Assembly: GCA_018812485.1 (NCBI GenBank)
Contig: JAHJDO010000109.1
Location: 1 to 46,561 of the forward strand
DNA length: 46,561 nucleotides
Reading direction: 5' to 3'
Source: a bacterium
Lineage (GTDB): Bacteria; JAHJDO01
The notes beneath the pieces are model-generated. The model saw nothing but the letters and a program-made list of their open reading frames with translations. It had not been told where the DNA came from and did no database searches. Both the position numbers and the translations under genes were made by a program. Below are positions 27,061-35,266 of this stretch, piece after piece (position 1 is the stretch's first letter; each line of letters opens with the position of its first letter).

Positions 27061-28443
27061 ATGCTAAAAAACGTAAAATCTATTCATTTTGTTGGCATCG
27101 GTGGTATAGGAATGAGCGGGATAGCCTATATTCTGCTTAAATCAGGATATCAGGTAAGCGGCTCAGACAAGGTAACCTCATCAATAATCAATAAACTAAA
27201 AATAAATGGTGCGCATATTTTTATCGGACACGATGCTAAGCATATAATAGCTCAGGAGTTAGTTGTTTATTCCACAGCTATCTCAGAATCTAATCCGGAA
27301 CTTGCTGAAGCCAGAAAAAAGAAAATCCCAATAATTCACAGAGCAGAACTTCTCGCAAAAATAGCAAATAACAAAAAGAGTATATTTGTAACAGGTTGCC
27401 ATGGAAAAACTACTGTAACATCAATGATTGCGCATATGCTTATAGAAACAGGATACGACCCGACAGTAATAATAGGAGGCGAGATTAGTTCTTTAGGGGG
27501 GAATGCCCGCTTAGGGATAAGCCCATGGTTTGTAGCAGAGGCTGATGAAAGTGATAAGTCTTTTTTGAAACTAAATCCATATTTTGGAATTATTACAAAT
27601 ATTGATGAAGACCATCTGGAGCATTATGAAAATCTTGAGAATATCATAAATACGTTCCTGTATTTTACAGAGCGTATAGATAAATCCGGCAGAATATTTT
27701 GCTGTATTGACAATAACAACGTAAAAGAATTGATTTTCAAACTACATAAAGGAAAATTCAAAACTCCAATAACAACCTATGGAATGAGCAAGAATGCTGA
27801 GATACGGGCTGAGGGCCTGATATGCGAAGCGCTTTCAACACGTTTTGATGTATATAAAAATGCTGAATTACTTGGTTCTTTTACACTCAGCGTTCCGGGA
27901 AAACATAATGTACTTAATGCGCTTTCGGCAATTGCGCTTGGCGTGGAAATAGGATTACCCTTTGATGCAATACGGAAAGCCATGCAAGGTTTTAAAGGCG
28001 TTGACAGAAGATTCCAGATCAAGGCGAATATTGGAGATGTAATGGTTATAAATGATTATGCTCATCATCCGGCTGAAATTCAAGCTGTTTTAGAAACAGC
28101 TAAAAACTTAGGGAGAAAGCGTATTGTGGCTGTATTTCAGCCTCATCGATATACAAGAACTGAAAAGCTATATAAACAATTCGCTGCCTCATTATCAAAA
28201 GCTGATAAGGTCATATTAACCGATGTATACAGCGCAGGAGAAGCTCCTATAAAAGGGGCTAATACAGATATAATCTTTAATGCTATGAAAAATAATGGCT
28301 ACAAAAATGCCGTATATATTCCTGACAAAAGTAGAATTCTCAGTTATCTGAGCAATACTATAGAGAAAGGAGATATAATGCTTTGTATGGGAGCAGGTGA
28401 TATTTCTGCGGTAGCAGAGGAACTTGCTGAGAAATTAATATGA
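27061..28443 (+). CDS. murC: UDP-N-acetylmuramate-L-alanine ligase
   Basis: Adds L-Ala to UDP-MurNAc in the cytoplasm, the first step of the peptide stem. I use the ATG at 27061 (460 residues) rather than an upstream TTG, because MLKNVKSIHFVGIGGIGMSG is the normal family start. Visible motifs: the N-terminal GIGGIGMSG nucleotide fold, the ATP P-loop VTGCHGKTTVTSMIAH (Cys where most have Thr), ADESDKSFL, NIDEDHLEHY and DYAHHPAEI with FQPHRYTR in the C-terminal domain. First gene of a dcw segment, overlapping murB by 4 nt. Early dcw genes (mraY, murD-G, ftsW) are not in the window. Confidence 0.97.
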   Translation: MLKNVKSIHFVGIGGIGMSGIAYILLKSGYQVSGSDKVTSSIINKLKINGAHIFIGHDAKHIIAQELVVYSTAISESNPELAEARKKKIPIIHRAELLAKIANNKKSIFVTGCHGKTTVTSMIAHMLIETGYDPTVIIGGEISSLGGNARLGISPWFVAEADESDKSFLKLNPYFGIITNIDEDHLEHYENLENIINTFLYFTERIDKSGRIFCCIDNNNVKELIFKLHKGKFKTPITTYGMSKNAEIRAEGLICEALSTRFDVYKNAELLGSFTLSVPGKHNVLNALSAIALGVEIGLPFDAIRKAMQGFKGVDRRFQIKANIGDVMVINDYAHHPAEIQAVLETAKNLGRKRIVAVFQPHRYTRTEKLYKQFAASLSKADKVILTDVYSAGEAPIKGANTDIIFNAMKNNGYKNAVYIPDKSRILSYLSNTIEKGDIMLCMGAGDISAVAEELAEKLI

Positions 28444-29381
28444 ATAAAAAATTAACTAAAGAGCTCTCTAATTTGATAAAAGGAGAGATCAGGTTTAATG
28501 AACTTTTATCCAAGCACACCTCTTTTAGAATTGGCGGCCCTGCAGATGTGTGGATATATCCAAAAGATATCTCAGATATCAAAAACATTCTCATGTTCTG
28601 TAATAGTTATAACATTCCTGTTACAACCCTTGGTGGAGGAACAAACGTTTTAATCAGTAGTGATAAAGGAATAAGAGGCGTTGTGTTGAATTTGGAACGT
28701 GGGTTATGTGGTATCAAAATAAAAGGAGAACGTATTACTTGTGGGACTGGCGCCTTGCTCTCAAAGCTTCTAAAACAGGCTGCAAGAGAAGAACTTACAG
28801 GACTTGAATTTACTGCAGGAATTCCAGGGACTGTTGGCGGCGCAGTGAGTATGAATGCAGGAACGAAAGAAATCCGAAATCCGAAATCCGAAATCCGAAA
28901 CGTAGAGTATACAGCAATTGGGGATTTGGTTGAATCAGTTAAAGTAATTGATATGAAGGGTAATGTATCTGAACTTGGGAAAAATGATCTGCGTTTTGGG
29001 TATCGCAAGTCTAATTTATCTAAATACATAATACTTGAGGTAAAACTAAAACTAAAAACAGGCAGTAAAAAAGAAATCAATGAACGCATATTCAAGCTTT
29101 TGGAGCACAAAAAGTCCACACAGGTTCTTGACATACCAAGCGCAGGATGCATATTTAAAAATCCGGATGGCCATTCTTCCGGTAAATTAATTGATCAAAC
29201 TGGATTAAAAGGGCTTGCTATTGGAGATGCACAGGTCTCAGAGAAACATGCTAACTTTATTGTTAATAATGGCAATGCAAGCGCTCATGATGTACTTGAA
29301 CTTATTAAAAAAATAAAATCAACAGTTTTTGAAAAAACTGGCATAAAACTAGAAGAAGAAATTAAAATTATAGGAATATGA
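28440..29381 (+). CDS. murB: UDP-N-acetylenolpyruvoylglucosamine reductase
   Basis: FAD/NADPH enzyme that completes UDP-MurNAc. The 313 residues show the FAD site VTTLGGGTNVLISSDKGIRG and LEFTAGIPGTVGGAVSMNAG, and the active-site region SAGCIFKNPDGHSSGKLIDQ. Position 237 is Cys where the proton-donating Ser229 of E. coli MurB lies, an altered residue that may still act as an acid. After MNAGTKE there is an in-frame insert from a four-copy heptanucleotide repeat (28871-28898). It overlaps murC and ddl by 4 nt each. Confidence 0.96.
   Translation: MNKKLTKELSNLIKGEIRFNELLSKHTSFRIGGPADVWIYPKDISDIKNILMFCNSYNIPVTTLGGGTNVLISSDKGIRGVVLNLERGLCGIKIKGERITCGTGALLSKLLKQAAREELTGLEFTAGIPGTVGGAVSMNAGTKEIRNPKSEIRNVEYTAIGDLVESVKVIDMKGNVSELGKNDLRFGYRKSNLSKYIILEVKLKLKTGSKKEINERIFKLLEHKKSTQVLDIPSAGCIFKNPDGHSSGKLIDQTGLKGLAIGDAQVSEKHANFIVNNGNASAHDVLELIKKIKSTVFEKTGIKLEEEIKIIGI
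28871..28898 (+). repeat. Four tandem copies of AATCCGA inside murB
   Basis: Exact heptamers run without a mismatch from 28871 to 28898. Seven nucleotides is not a multiple of three, so the reading cycles and the block plus flanks encode the IRNPKSEIRN stretch. The insert falls between MNAGTKE and VEYTAIGDLVESV, where MurB proteins normally have a short loop. Confidence 0.9.
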
Positions 29382-30289
29382 AAAATAGGCGTATTGCTGT
29401 TTTAATGGGAGGGCCTTCTTCTGAGAGAGAAATATCTCTTAAAAGTGGGAATTGTGTACTAAAGGCTCTTAAAGCGGCTCAGCTGAATGTTACCGCTTTT
29501 GATGTTAATAGAGAGTTGCCTGACAGGCTGATAAAGGAGAAAATAGATCTGGTATTTATTGCTCTTCACGGGAAACCCGGAGAGGATGGAACAATTCAGG
29601 GAATGCTCGATATATTAAATATTCCCTATACGGGTTCAGGAGTTCTTGCAAGTGCACTCTCTATGAATAAAATAGCTTCCAAGCGTTTGTTTCAGACTGC
29701 TGGAATTCCGACTCCAGAGTTCAGAGTAATGAGCAAAGGCAAATATCATATTAATACTTTGGAGAACTTTCCTATAGTTGTTAAGCCATCTAGCGAGGGC
29801 TCAACAATCGGAATATCTATCGTAAGAAAAGAAGATAAATTCGAGAAAGCTCTGAAAACTGCTTTCCATTATGATGATAATATAATATGCGAAAAGTATA
29901 TAGACGGAAAAGAAATAACAGTTGGTATATTAGAGGAGAAAGCCTTGCCGGTAATTGAAATTATTCCAAAATTCGGATTTTACGACTTTAATGCAAAATA
30001 TAAGAAAAAATCCACGGATTTCGTTGTGCCTGCAGAGCTTCAAGAGGAGAAAAGCACACAGATAAAGCAGATAGCTCTCAAGGCGCATAAGATACTTGGA
30101 TGCTATGGGATGTCAAGAGTGGATATGAAACTTGACTGCAAACTAAATCCCTATGTTTTAGAGATTAATACAATTCCAGGTCTTACAGAAACAAGTCTTC
30201 TGCCAAAAGCCGCACAGGCGGCTGGAATAAGTTTTATAGAACTCTGTCTGAGATTACTGGATCTGGCAATCAAGAAACATGAAAAGTAG
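29378..30289 (+). CDS. ddl: D-alanine-D-alanine ligase
   Basis: ATP-grasp enzyme joining two D-Ala for cell-wall precursors. The 303 residues have VLMGGPSSEREISLKSG at the start, ALHGKPGEDGTIQGMLDIL, the ATP-grasp loop PIVVKPSSEGSTIGISIV and the C-terminal LEINTIPGLTETSLLPKAA with the metal-binding Glu/Asn. Length is typical of DdlB. It overlaps murB by 4 nt and ftsQ by 11 nt. Confidence 0.97.
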   Translation: MKNRRIAVLMGGPSSEREISLKSGNCVLKALKAAQLNVTAFDVNRELPDRLIKEKIDLVFIALHGKPGEDGTIQGMLDILNIPYTGSGVLASALSMNKIASKRLFQTAGIPTPEFRVMSKGKYHINTLENFPIVVKPSSEGSTIGISIVRKEDKFEKALKTAFHYDDNIICEKYIDGKEITVGILEEKALPVIEIIPKFGFYDFNAKYKKKSTDFVVPAELQEEKSTQIKQIALKAHKILGCYGMSRVDMKLDCKLNPYVLEINTIPGLTETSLLPKAAQAAGISFIELCLRLLDLAIKKHEK

Positions 30290-31136
30290 AAAAACAAAAC
30301 TTCGCAAGAATGTTAAAATAGCGTCTAGAATCTCTGCTGCACCTCGTTTACATAAGAAGGTAGTTAAAAAGAGAGCACTACAGATAAGTAAAATTTTAAC
30401 TCTCTTTCTAATCATATATGCTACTTTCTTCATAGTATTAAAATTTAAAAAATTCATTATTCATTCAAATTACTTTTGTATTAATAATGTTATTGTAAAT
30501 AACGATAAATTTCTTGATAATGTAGTTATTTTAAAGGAAATTAATAGCATAAAAGGTAAGAATATTTTTACTCTTGATATCGACACATTGAGATCACACT
30601 GTGAGGCACTAGCAAATGTAAAGACGGTTGTTATTGAACGCTCATTTCCAAATACGATTTTAGTAGATATAACAGAAAGAATTCCTATTGGACAAATATC
30701 ATACAGTCGTAATATATATGGGATAGATGAAGATGGAATAATTATTAAGCTTAATGATTCAAGAGGGTTGCCGGAAATAATAGGATTGAAAATAAACAAT
30801 GTATATTCAGGAGAAAATATTGCATCTAATCCCGAAGTGTCTGAATTAATAAAAAAGATTATTGCAATTATAAAGACTTATAATATGGGAAGACTTGCTG
30901 AATTTGGCAGTTTAAAGAATATAAATGTTAAAGAATCTAAAAATCTAATTCTTGACTTTATGTGTCAAGATAATGAAATAAAAATCAAAATAGGCAAAAC
31001 TGACTTTGAAGAAAAACTCGCAATATTAGAGGATCTTCTAAGTAGACTTGGACAAACTCAAAGGGAAAAACTTCTCTATATAGATCTGCGTTTTGGAGCG
31101 GATTTAAACGCTATTCCTGTAAAATACAGAAAGTAA
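30279..31136 (+). CDS. ftsQ: Cell-division protein FtsQ
   Basis: Bitopic division protein. The basic cytoplasmic tail (residues 1-34, many Lys/Arg) is followed by one membrane helix at about 36-55 (ISKILTLFLIIYATFFIVLK), then a POTRA-like segment with IKGKNIFTLDIDTLRSHCEA and VERSFPNTILVDITERIPI, the POTRA/FtsQ hallmark. The 285 residues and position between ddl and ftsA support the call. FtsQ recruits FtsL/FtsB at the septum. Overlaps ddl by 11 nt. Confidence 0.93.
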   Translation: MKSRKTKLRKNVKIASRISAAPRLHKKVVKKRALQISKILTLFLIIYATFFIVLKFKKFIIHSNYFCINNVIVNNDKFLDNVVILKEINSIKGKNIFTLDIDTLRSHCEALANVKTVVIERSFPNTILVDITERIPIGQISYSRNIYGIDEDGIIIKLNDSRGLPEIIGLKINNVYSGENIASNPEVSELIKKIIAIIKTYNMGRLAEFGSLKNINVKESKNLILDFMCQDNEIKIKIGKTDFEEKLAILEDLLSRLGQTQREKLLYIDLRFGADLNAIPVKYRK

Positions 31137-31140
31137 ACTC

Positions 31141-32355
31141 ATGCGAACTCGAAAAGACATTGTAACAGCACTGGATATAGGAACTTCTAAAATATGCGCC
31201 ATGGTTGGCAAATTAGACAAAGAGAATAGCATAGAAATTATAGGGATGGGAACTGTTCCTACCAAAGGCCTGAAAAAAGGGCTTATTGTTAATATTGATA
31301 TTGTGACTGATGATATCAAGGAAGCTCTTAGAGAGGCAGAAAAGACATCGGAATTAGAAATTTCGTCTGTATTTATGGGAATCGGCGGTGGACATATCAA
31401 GACAGTTAATAGTAAAGGTAGTGTTCCAGTTAGAAGAGAAGATAGAGAGATAACAATTGAAGATACTCGAAACGTGATAGAAACAGCTAAAGCAATTGCT
31501 TTGCCAGAAGGGAGAGAGATTATTCAGGTTTTACCTCAAGACTTCATTGTGGACGGACAGGCAGAGATTAAGGATCCAATCGGCATGAATGGTGTAAAAC
31601 TTGAAATAATGACACATATTGTTACTGGAATGATAACACATACACAGAATTTCATAAAAAGCGTCAATCAGGCTGGGTTTAAGATAGAAGATATTATATT
31701 TAATCTATTAGCTTCTTCTGAATCAGTACTATCGCAGAGTGAAAAGGAGCTTGGCGTTGTATTGATTGAAATGGGAGCAGGCACAACAAATTTTGTTATT
31801 TTTGAAAAAGATAGCTTGAAGTACTCTCAGGTACTAGCAATAGGCGGTAATCATATAACAAATGACATAGCTATAGGTCTTCATATCTCTACACCGGAAG
31901 CGGAGAAAATAAAGAAAAAATACGGTGCTGGATTAGACATGGAAACAAATACTAATAATCAAGAAGACCCAAATCATTTCTCACCGTATCAGCTTTCGGA
32001 GATTGTTCAACCCAGGATTGCAGAAACTATCCGAATTGTAAAGGAAGAGATAGAAAGAGCTGATTTCGTAAATTTAATTGCCTCTGGAGTAGTTCTCACG
32101 GGTGGCAGTTCTTTACTTAAGGGAATGTCTTCAACCGCAAGAGATATATTCAATCTGCCAACAAGAATAGGTACGCCAAACCTTGCGTACCAGCTTGGAG
32201 ACATACCTGAGGGACCAAGCTATTCAACGTGTATCGGCCTATTACAACATGGTTCTGACTTCAGAAAATTTGGAGGAACGTCAAAATTTGAAAATAAAAA
32301 TCTTATGGGTAGAATGACAGGAAGTGTAAAGAAGATATTTGGAGATTTTTTCTAA
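31141..32355 (+). CDS. ftsA: Cell-division protein FtsA
   Basis: Actin-like membrane tether of FtsZ. The 404 residues show the phosphate-1 loop TALDIGTSKICAMVG, the 1C domain (KTVNSKGSVPVRREDREITI), VVLIEMGAGTTNFVIFEKD for phosphate-2, and VLTGGSSLLKGM for the adenosine site. The C-terminal end (GSVKKIFGDFF) is a short amphipathic helix, the usual membrane-targeting sequence. ftsZ starts on its stop with a 1-nt overlap. Confidence 0.97.
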   Translation: MRTRKDIVTALDIGTSKICAMVGKLDKENSIEIIGMGTVPTKGLKKGLIVNIDIVTDDIKEALREAEKTSELEISSVFMGIGGGHIKTVNSKGSVPVRREDREITIEDTRNVIETAKAIALPEGREIIQVLPQDFIVDGQAEIKDPIGMNGVKLEIMTHIVTGMITHTQNFIKSVNQAGFKIEDIIFNLLASSESVLSQSEKELGVVLIEMGAGTTNFVIFEKDSLKYSQVLAIGGNHITNDIAIGLHISTPEAEKIKKKYGAGLDMETNTNNQEDPNHFSPYQLSEIVQPRIAETIRIVKEEIERADFVNLIASGVVLTGGSSLLKGMSSTARDIFNLPTRIGTPNLAYQLGDIPEGPSYSTCIGLLQHGSDFRKFGGTSKFENKNLMGRMTGSVKKIFGDFF

Positions 32356-33467
32356 TGTTTGAAATAGTTGAAGAGACGACAGCAGGTGCAAGTATCAAAC
32401 TGGTTGGAGTTGGTGGAGGAGGTAATAATTCTGTAGATGCAATATATAAAAAAGGCCTCTCTGGAATAGAATATATTAATATTAACACAGATATACAGGC
32501 TCTTAAAGCATCTATTGTTCCCCATAAAATTCAAATCGGGCTAAAGACAACAGAAGGAGTTGGAACAGGTTCTAATATAGATTTAGGACGCCGCAGTCTG
32601 AATGAAAGTAGAGCAGAAGTTGCTGAAGCATTAAAAAACTCAGACATTGTATTTGTAACCTGTGGACTTGGAGGTGGAACAGGCACAGGGGCAGCACCAC
32701 TCATCTGCGAAATTGCCCAGGAACTGGGGGCGCTAACAATAGCAATAGTTACAAGTCCTTTTCTATTTGAAGGGAAAAAAAGATGTTTGCAGGCTAAAGA
32801 TGGATTAGGAGCAATAAAGGAAAAATCCAATGCAACAATCTCTATCCCAAACCAGAAACTTTTTGGAACAATTGACAAAGAATCATCTTTTTTAAAAGCA
32901 TTTGAATTTGCAAACAACACTCTATTTGACACTATTAGTGCAATCTCTGACCTAGTAACTGCCCCAGGAATAATAAATCTTGATATATCAGACATTCGGC
33001 AGGTAATAGCCCATGGCAAGGAGGCTACCTTAGCAGTAGGAACTGCATATGGTGAAGAGAGAACATCCTCTGTTGTAAAGAATGCTCTTTTATGTCCGCT
33101 CTTAGAAGAGGTTGATGTTAAGAGTGCAAAGACAATGCTTGTTAATATAACAGGTGACGAAGATCTCAGCTTTGGAGAAGTTGAAAAAATCATTGATAAT
33201 GTTCGTAAAGCGGTTACACACAGTGTCAATATAGTATTTGGAGCTATTATAGATAAAAAAGTAAATAATAAGCTGAAACTTACAATTATTGCTACTGATA
33301 TCCCATCTCTAGAAAAAAAGGAAGCAAAATTCATCTCAGACGTCTCAGGAGTTCATAGAAAGGAAGCTACAATAAAGGATCGAGTTATGCGGGAAAAAGT
33401 GAATAGAGAGCTAGGAGGTGACAGTAATTTAGACATACCAACATTTTTAAGAACTAAACCAGGTTAG
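32355..33467 (+). CDS. ftsZ: Cell-division GTPase FtsZ
   Basis: Tubulin-like Z-ring GTPase of 370 residues. The tubulin signature GGGTGTG lies at 106-112 (CGLGGGTGTGAAP), the T7 loop NLDISD at 208-213 keeps the catalytic aspartates D210 and D213, and the C-terminal peptide DIPTFLRT (about 361-368) resembles the conserved FtsA/ZipA-binding tail DIPAFLR. The N-terminal GVGGGGNNSVDA differs from the usual GVGGAGGNAVN, and the linker before the tail is short. Translationally coupled to ftsA (TAATG). It is a divergent but complete FtsZ. Confidence 0.95.
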   Translation: MFEIVEETTAGASIKLVGVGGGGNNSVDAIYKKGLSGIEYININTDIQALKASIVPHKIQIGLKTTEGVGTGSNIDLGRRSLNESRAEVAEALKNSDIVFVTCGLGGGTGTGAAPLICEIAQELGALTIAIVTSPFLFEGKKRCLQAKDGLGAIKEKSNATISIPNQKLFGTIDKESSFLKAFEFANNTLFDTISAISDLVTAPGIINLDISDIRQVIAHGKEATLAVGTAYGEERTSSVVKNALLCPLLEEVDVKSAKTMLVNITGDEDLSFGEVEKIIDNVRKAVTHSVNIVFGAIIDKKVNNKLKLTIIATDIPSLEKKEAKFISDVSGVHRKEATIKDRVMREKVNRELGGDSNLDIPTFLRTKPG

Positions 33468-33482
33468 AATTTCATCCCCTGA

Positions 33483-33503
33483 CCCTCTCTTAAAAAGAGA
33501 GGG
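33483..33503. repeat. Perfect 8-bp palindromic hairpin between ftsZ and pilT
   Basis: CCCTCTCT (33483-33490), a five-base TAAAA loop, then AGAGAGGG (33496-33503), and CCTGA upstream. No T-run follows on either strand, so it is not a clear intrinsic terminator; it resembles REP-like CCCTCTC...GAGAGGGTCAGGG elements common in many genomes. Confidence 0.6.
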
Positions 33504-33528
33504 AAAGATGAGTAATACAAGGAGAAAA

Positions 33529-34617
33529 ATGGACATAGAAAAATATCTCAAAGAACTGGTTCAAAAAAACGGTACGGATTTACATCTGAAAGCGGGCAGC
33601 TCTGCTAAAATTAGAATAAATGGAGAGTTATGTTCATATGGCGAAATACTTTCTTCAAAAGATACCAGAGAAATTGCTCTTGAGTTAATGAATGACGAAC
33701 AAAGGCAAAAGTTTGATAAAGAATTTGAGATGGATATTTCATACGGAGTTTCGAATTTAGGACGCTTCAGGGTTAATATTTTCTATCAGAGAGGAACTGT
33801 GGGATTGGTTTTGAGAAGGGTAAGAACACAGATAGGATCATTTAAAGAGCTAAATCTGCCTTCTACGTTAGAGAAGATATCCCTGTCAAACAGAGGTTTA
33901 ATCATTGTTTCTGGCACAACAAGTTGTGGAAAATCAACAACTGTTGCATCTATGATAAATTATATAAACGAGAACTTGAATCGTCATATTATCACAGTTG
34001 AAGATCCTATTGAGTTTCTCCATAAAGACAAAAAAAGCATTGTGAATCAGAGAGAAGTACATATAGATACATCTTCATACGCTATCGCATTGCGCCATGC
34101 CATGCGCCAGGATCCAGATGTTATTCTAATAGGCGAAATGAGAGATATTGAAAGTTTTCATATTGCTCTAGGTGCGGCAGAAACGGGACATATTGTACTC
34201 ACAACACTTCATTCAACTGATACGTCAGGCGTATTTGGCAGAATACTTGATTTTTTCCCTCCGTCTCAACATCATCAGATCAGAATGCAACTTTCTCTTA
34301 ATCTTAAAGCTGTCATTTGCCAGCGGCTTATACCAAGAATGGACAAGGATGGCCTAACACCTGCAGTGGAAATATTGATAAATACCCCTGTGGTTTCTAG
34401 ATTAATAAGGGAAAACAGACTGAATAAGATAATATCTGCTATTCAAGGTGGACAGGAAGATGGTATGCAGACATTTAATATGTCCCTGGTTAAATTATGC
34501 AAAGAGGGCTTTATAAGCAGAGAACAAGCTATGGCCAATGCGACAAATCCTGAAGCGTTAAAAATGAATCTTGAAGGAATCTTTCTTGATGAAGATAAAC
34601 AGATACTCGGCAGTTGA
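33529..34617 (+). CDS. pilT: PilT-type twitching/retraction ATPase
   Basis: Hexameric ATPase that retracts type IV pili from the inner membrane. I start at the ATG at 33529, because MDIEKYLKELVQKNGTDLHL is the normal PilT opening and AAGGAG precedes it; an ATG 21 nt upstream is possible. The 362 residues have Walker A GTTSCGKST (129-137, unusual TSC in place of GSG), Asp box ITVEDPIEF (156-164), Walker B IGEMRD and the His box TGHIVLTTLHS. PilB and pilin genes are not seen, so a role outside pili cannot be excluded. Confidence 0.92.
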   Translation: MDIEKYLKELVQKNGTDLHLKAGSSAKIRINGELCSYGEILSSKDTREIALELMNDEQRQKFDKEFEMDISYGVSNLGRFRVNIFYQRGTVGLVLRRVRTQIGSFKELNLPSTLEKISLSNRGLIIVSGTTSCGKSTTVASMINYINENLNRHIITVEDPIEFLHKDKKSIVNQREVHIDTSSYAIALRHAMRQDPDVILIGEMRDIESFHIALGAAETGHIVLTTLHSTDTSGVFGRILDFFPPSQHHQIRMQLSLNLKAVICQRLIPRMDKDGLTPAVEILINTPVVSRLIRENRLNKIISAIQGGQEDGMQTFNMSLVKLCKEGFISREQAMANATNPEALKMNLEGIFLDEDKQILGS

Positions 34618-35209
34618 AGCATTAAGAAAAGGGAAAGTTATAGTTCTTCCAACTGATACTGTTTATGGCCTTGGATGCATGTGCAATAGTGAACAAGCCG
34701 CAAATAGGATTTATGACCTAAAAAACAGAGATCGCAGAAAACCATTAATTTTATTTGTTTCTAATTTAAAGCAGGTAAAAGACCTTGCCTGCAATATCCC
34801 TCAAATAGCAAAAGAGCTTATGAACAAGTTCTGGCCCGGTCCGCTCACAATTATCTTAAGAGCAAAAGAAAATATTCCAATATCTCAAGCATGTATCTTT
34901 AAAACAGATAATTTCAATACGATAAGTTTCAGAATACCTAATCATCCAATACCGCGATTTCTAGTAAAGGAGTTAGGAGTGCCGCTTGCTACAACAAGTG
35001 CTAATATCTCTGGATATAACTATCAAGCGACTTCAGTTAAGATACTAGAGAGGATATTTGAGAATAAAGTAGATTTATGTATTGACGATAATGAGATGCC
35101 AACTGGGATAGAATCCACTGTTATAGACTGCAGTGTCAGTCCGCCTTCAATATTACGTGAAGGCGCATTAGCAAGTCAGATAAAATCATGCTTAACACGC
35201 TTTCAATAG
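34589..35209 (+). CDS. tsaC: L-threonylcarbamoyladenylate synthase (Sua5/YrdC/TsaC)
   Basis: Makes threonylcarbamoyl-AMP for t6A37 of ANN-decoding tRNAs. The 206 residues from the ATG at 34589 start MKINRYSAVEALRKGKVIVL and PTDTVYGLGC, then KNRDRRKPLILFV, FWPGPLTIILRAK, SFRIPNH and TTSANISGY, the YrdC signature series. An in-frame TTG 18 nt upstream is possible. The start lies inside the end of pilT (29-nt overlap). The Sua5 C-terminal extra domain is absent, so this is the short TsaC type. Confidence 0.94.
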   Translation: MKINRYSAVEALRKGKVIVLPTDTVYGLGCMCNSEQAANRIYDLKNRDRRKPLILFVSNLKQVKDLACNIPQIAKELMNKFWPGPLTIILRAKENIPISQACIFKTDNFNTISFRIPNHPIPRFLVKELGVPLATTSANISGYNYQATSVKILERIFENKVDLCIDDNEMPTGIESTVIDCSVSPPSILREGALASQIKSCLTRFQ

Positions 35210-35221
35210 ATGTAGAAGAAA

Positions 35222-35230
35222 TGTTAAAAT
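35222..35230 (+). promoter_or_regulatory. Possible extended -10 promoter for the URO-D-family gene
   Basis: TG-T-TAAAAT (35222-35230) is an extended -10, with start predicted near 35237 and the ATG used at 35267. The -35 region is poor. Weak evidence. Confidence 0.3.
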
Positions 35231-35266
35231 ACAATAATTGAAACATTAATGAATTGGAGAATGAAT

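Noticed and set aside
28861-28904. CRISPR-like repeat in murB
   Set aside because: Units are 7 bp in direct tandem with no spacers and lie in a coding region.
33483-33503. Intrinsic terminator after ftsZ
   Set aside because: The stem is strong but no T-run follows on either strand, and it lies just before the pilT ribosome-binding site.
33508-33528. Upstream ATG as the pilT start
   Set aside because: The ATG at 33529 has AAGGAG before it and begins the conserved PilT N-terminus; the earlier ATG sits against the hairpin.
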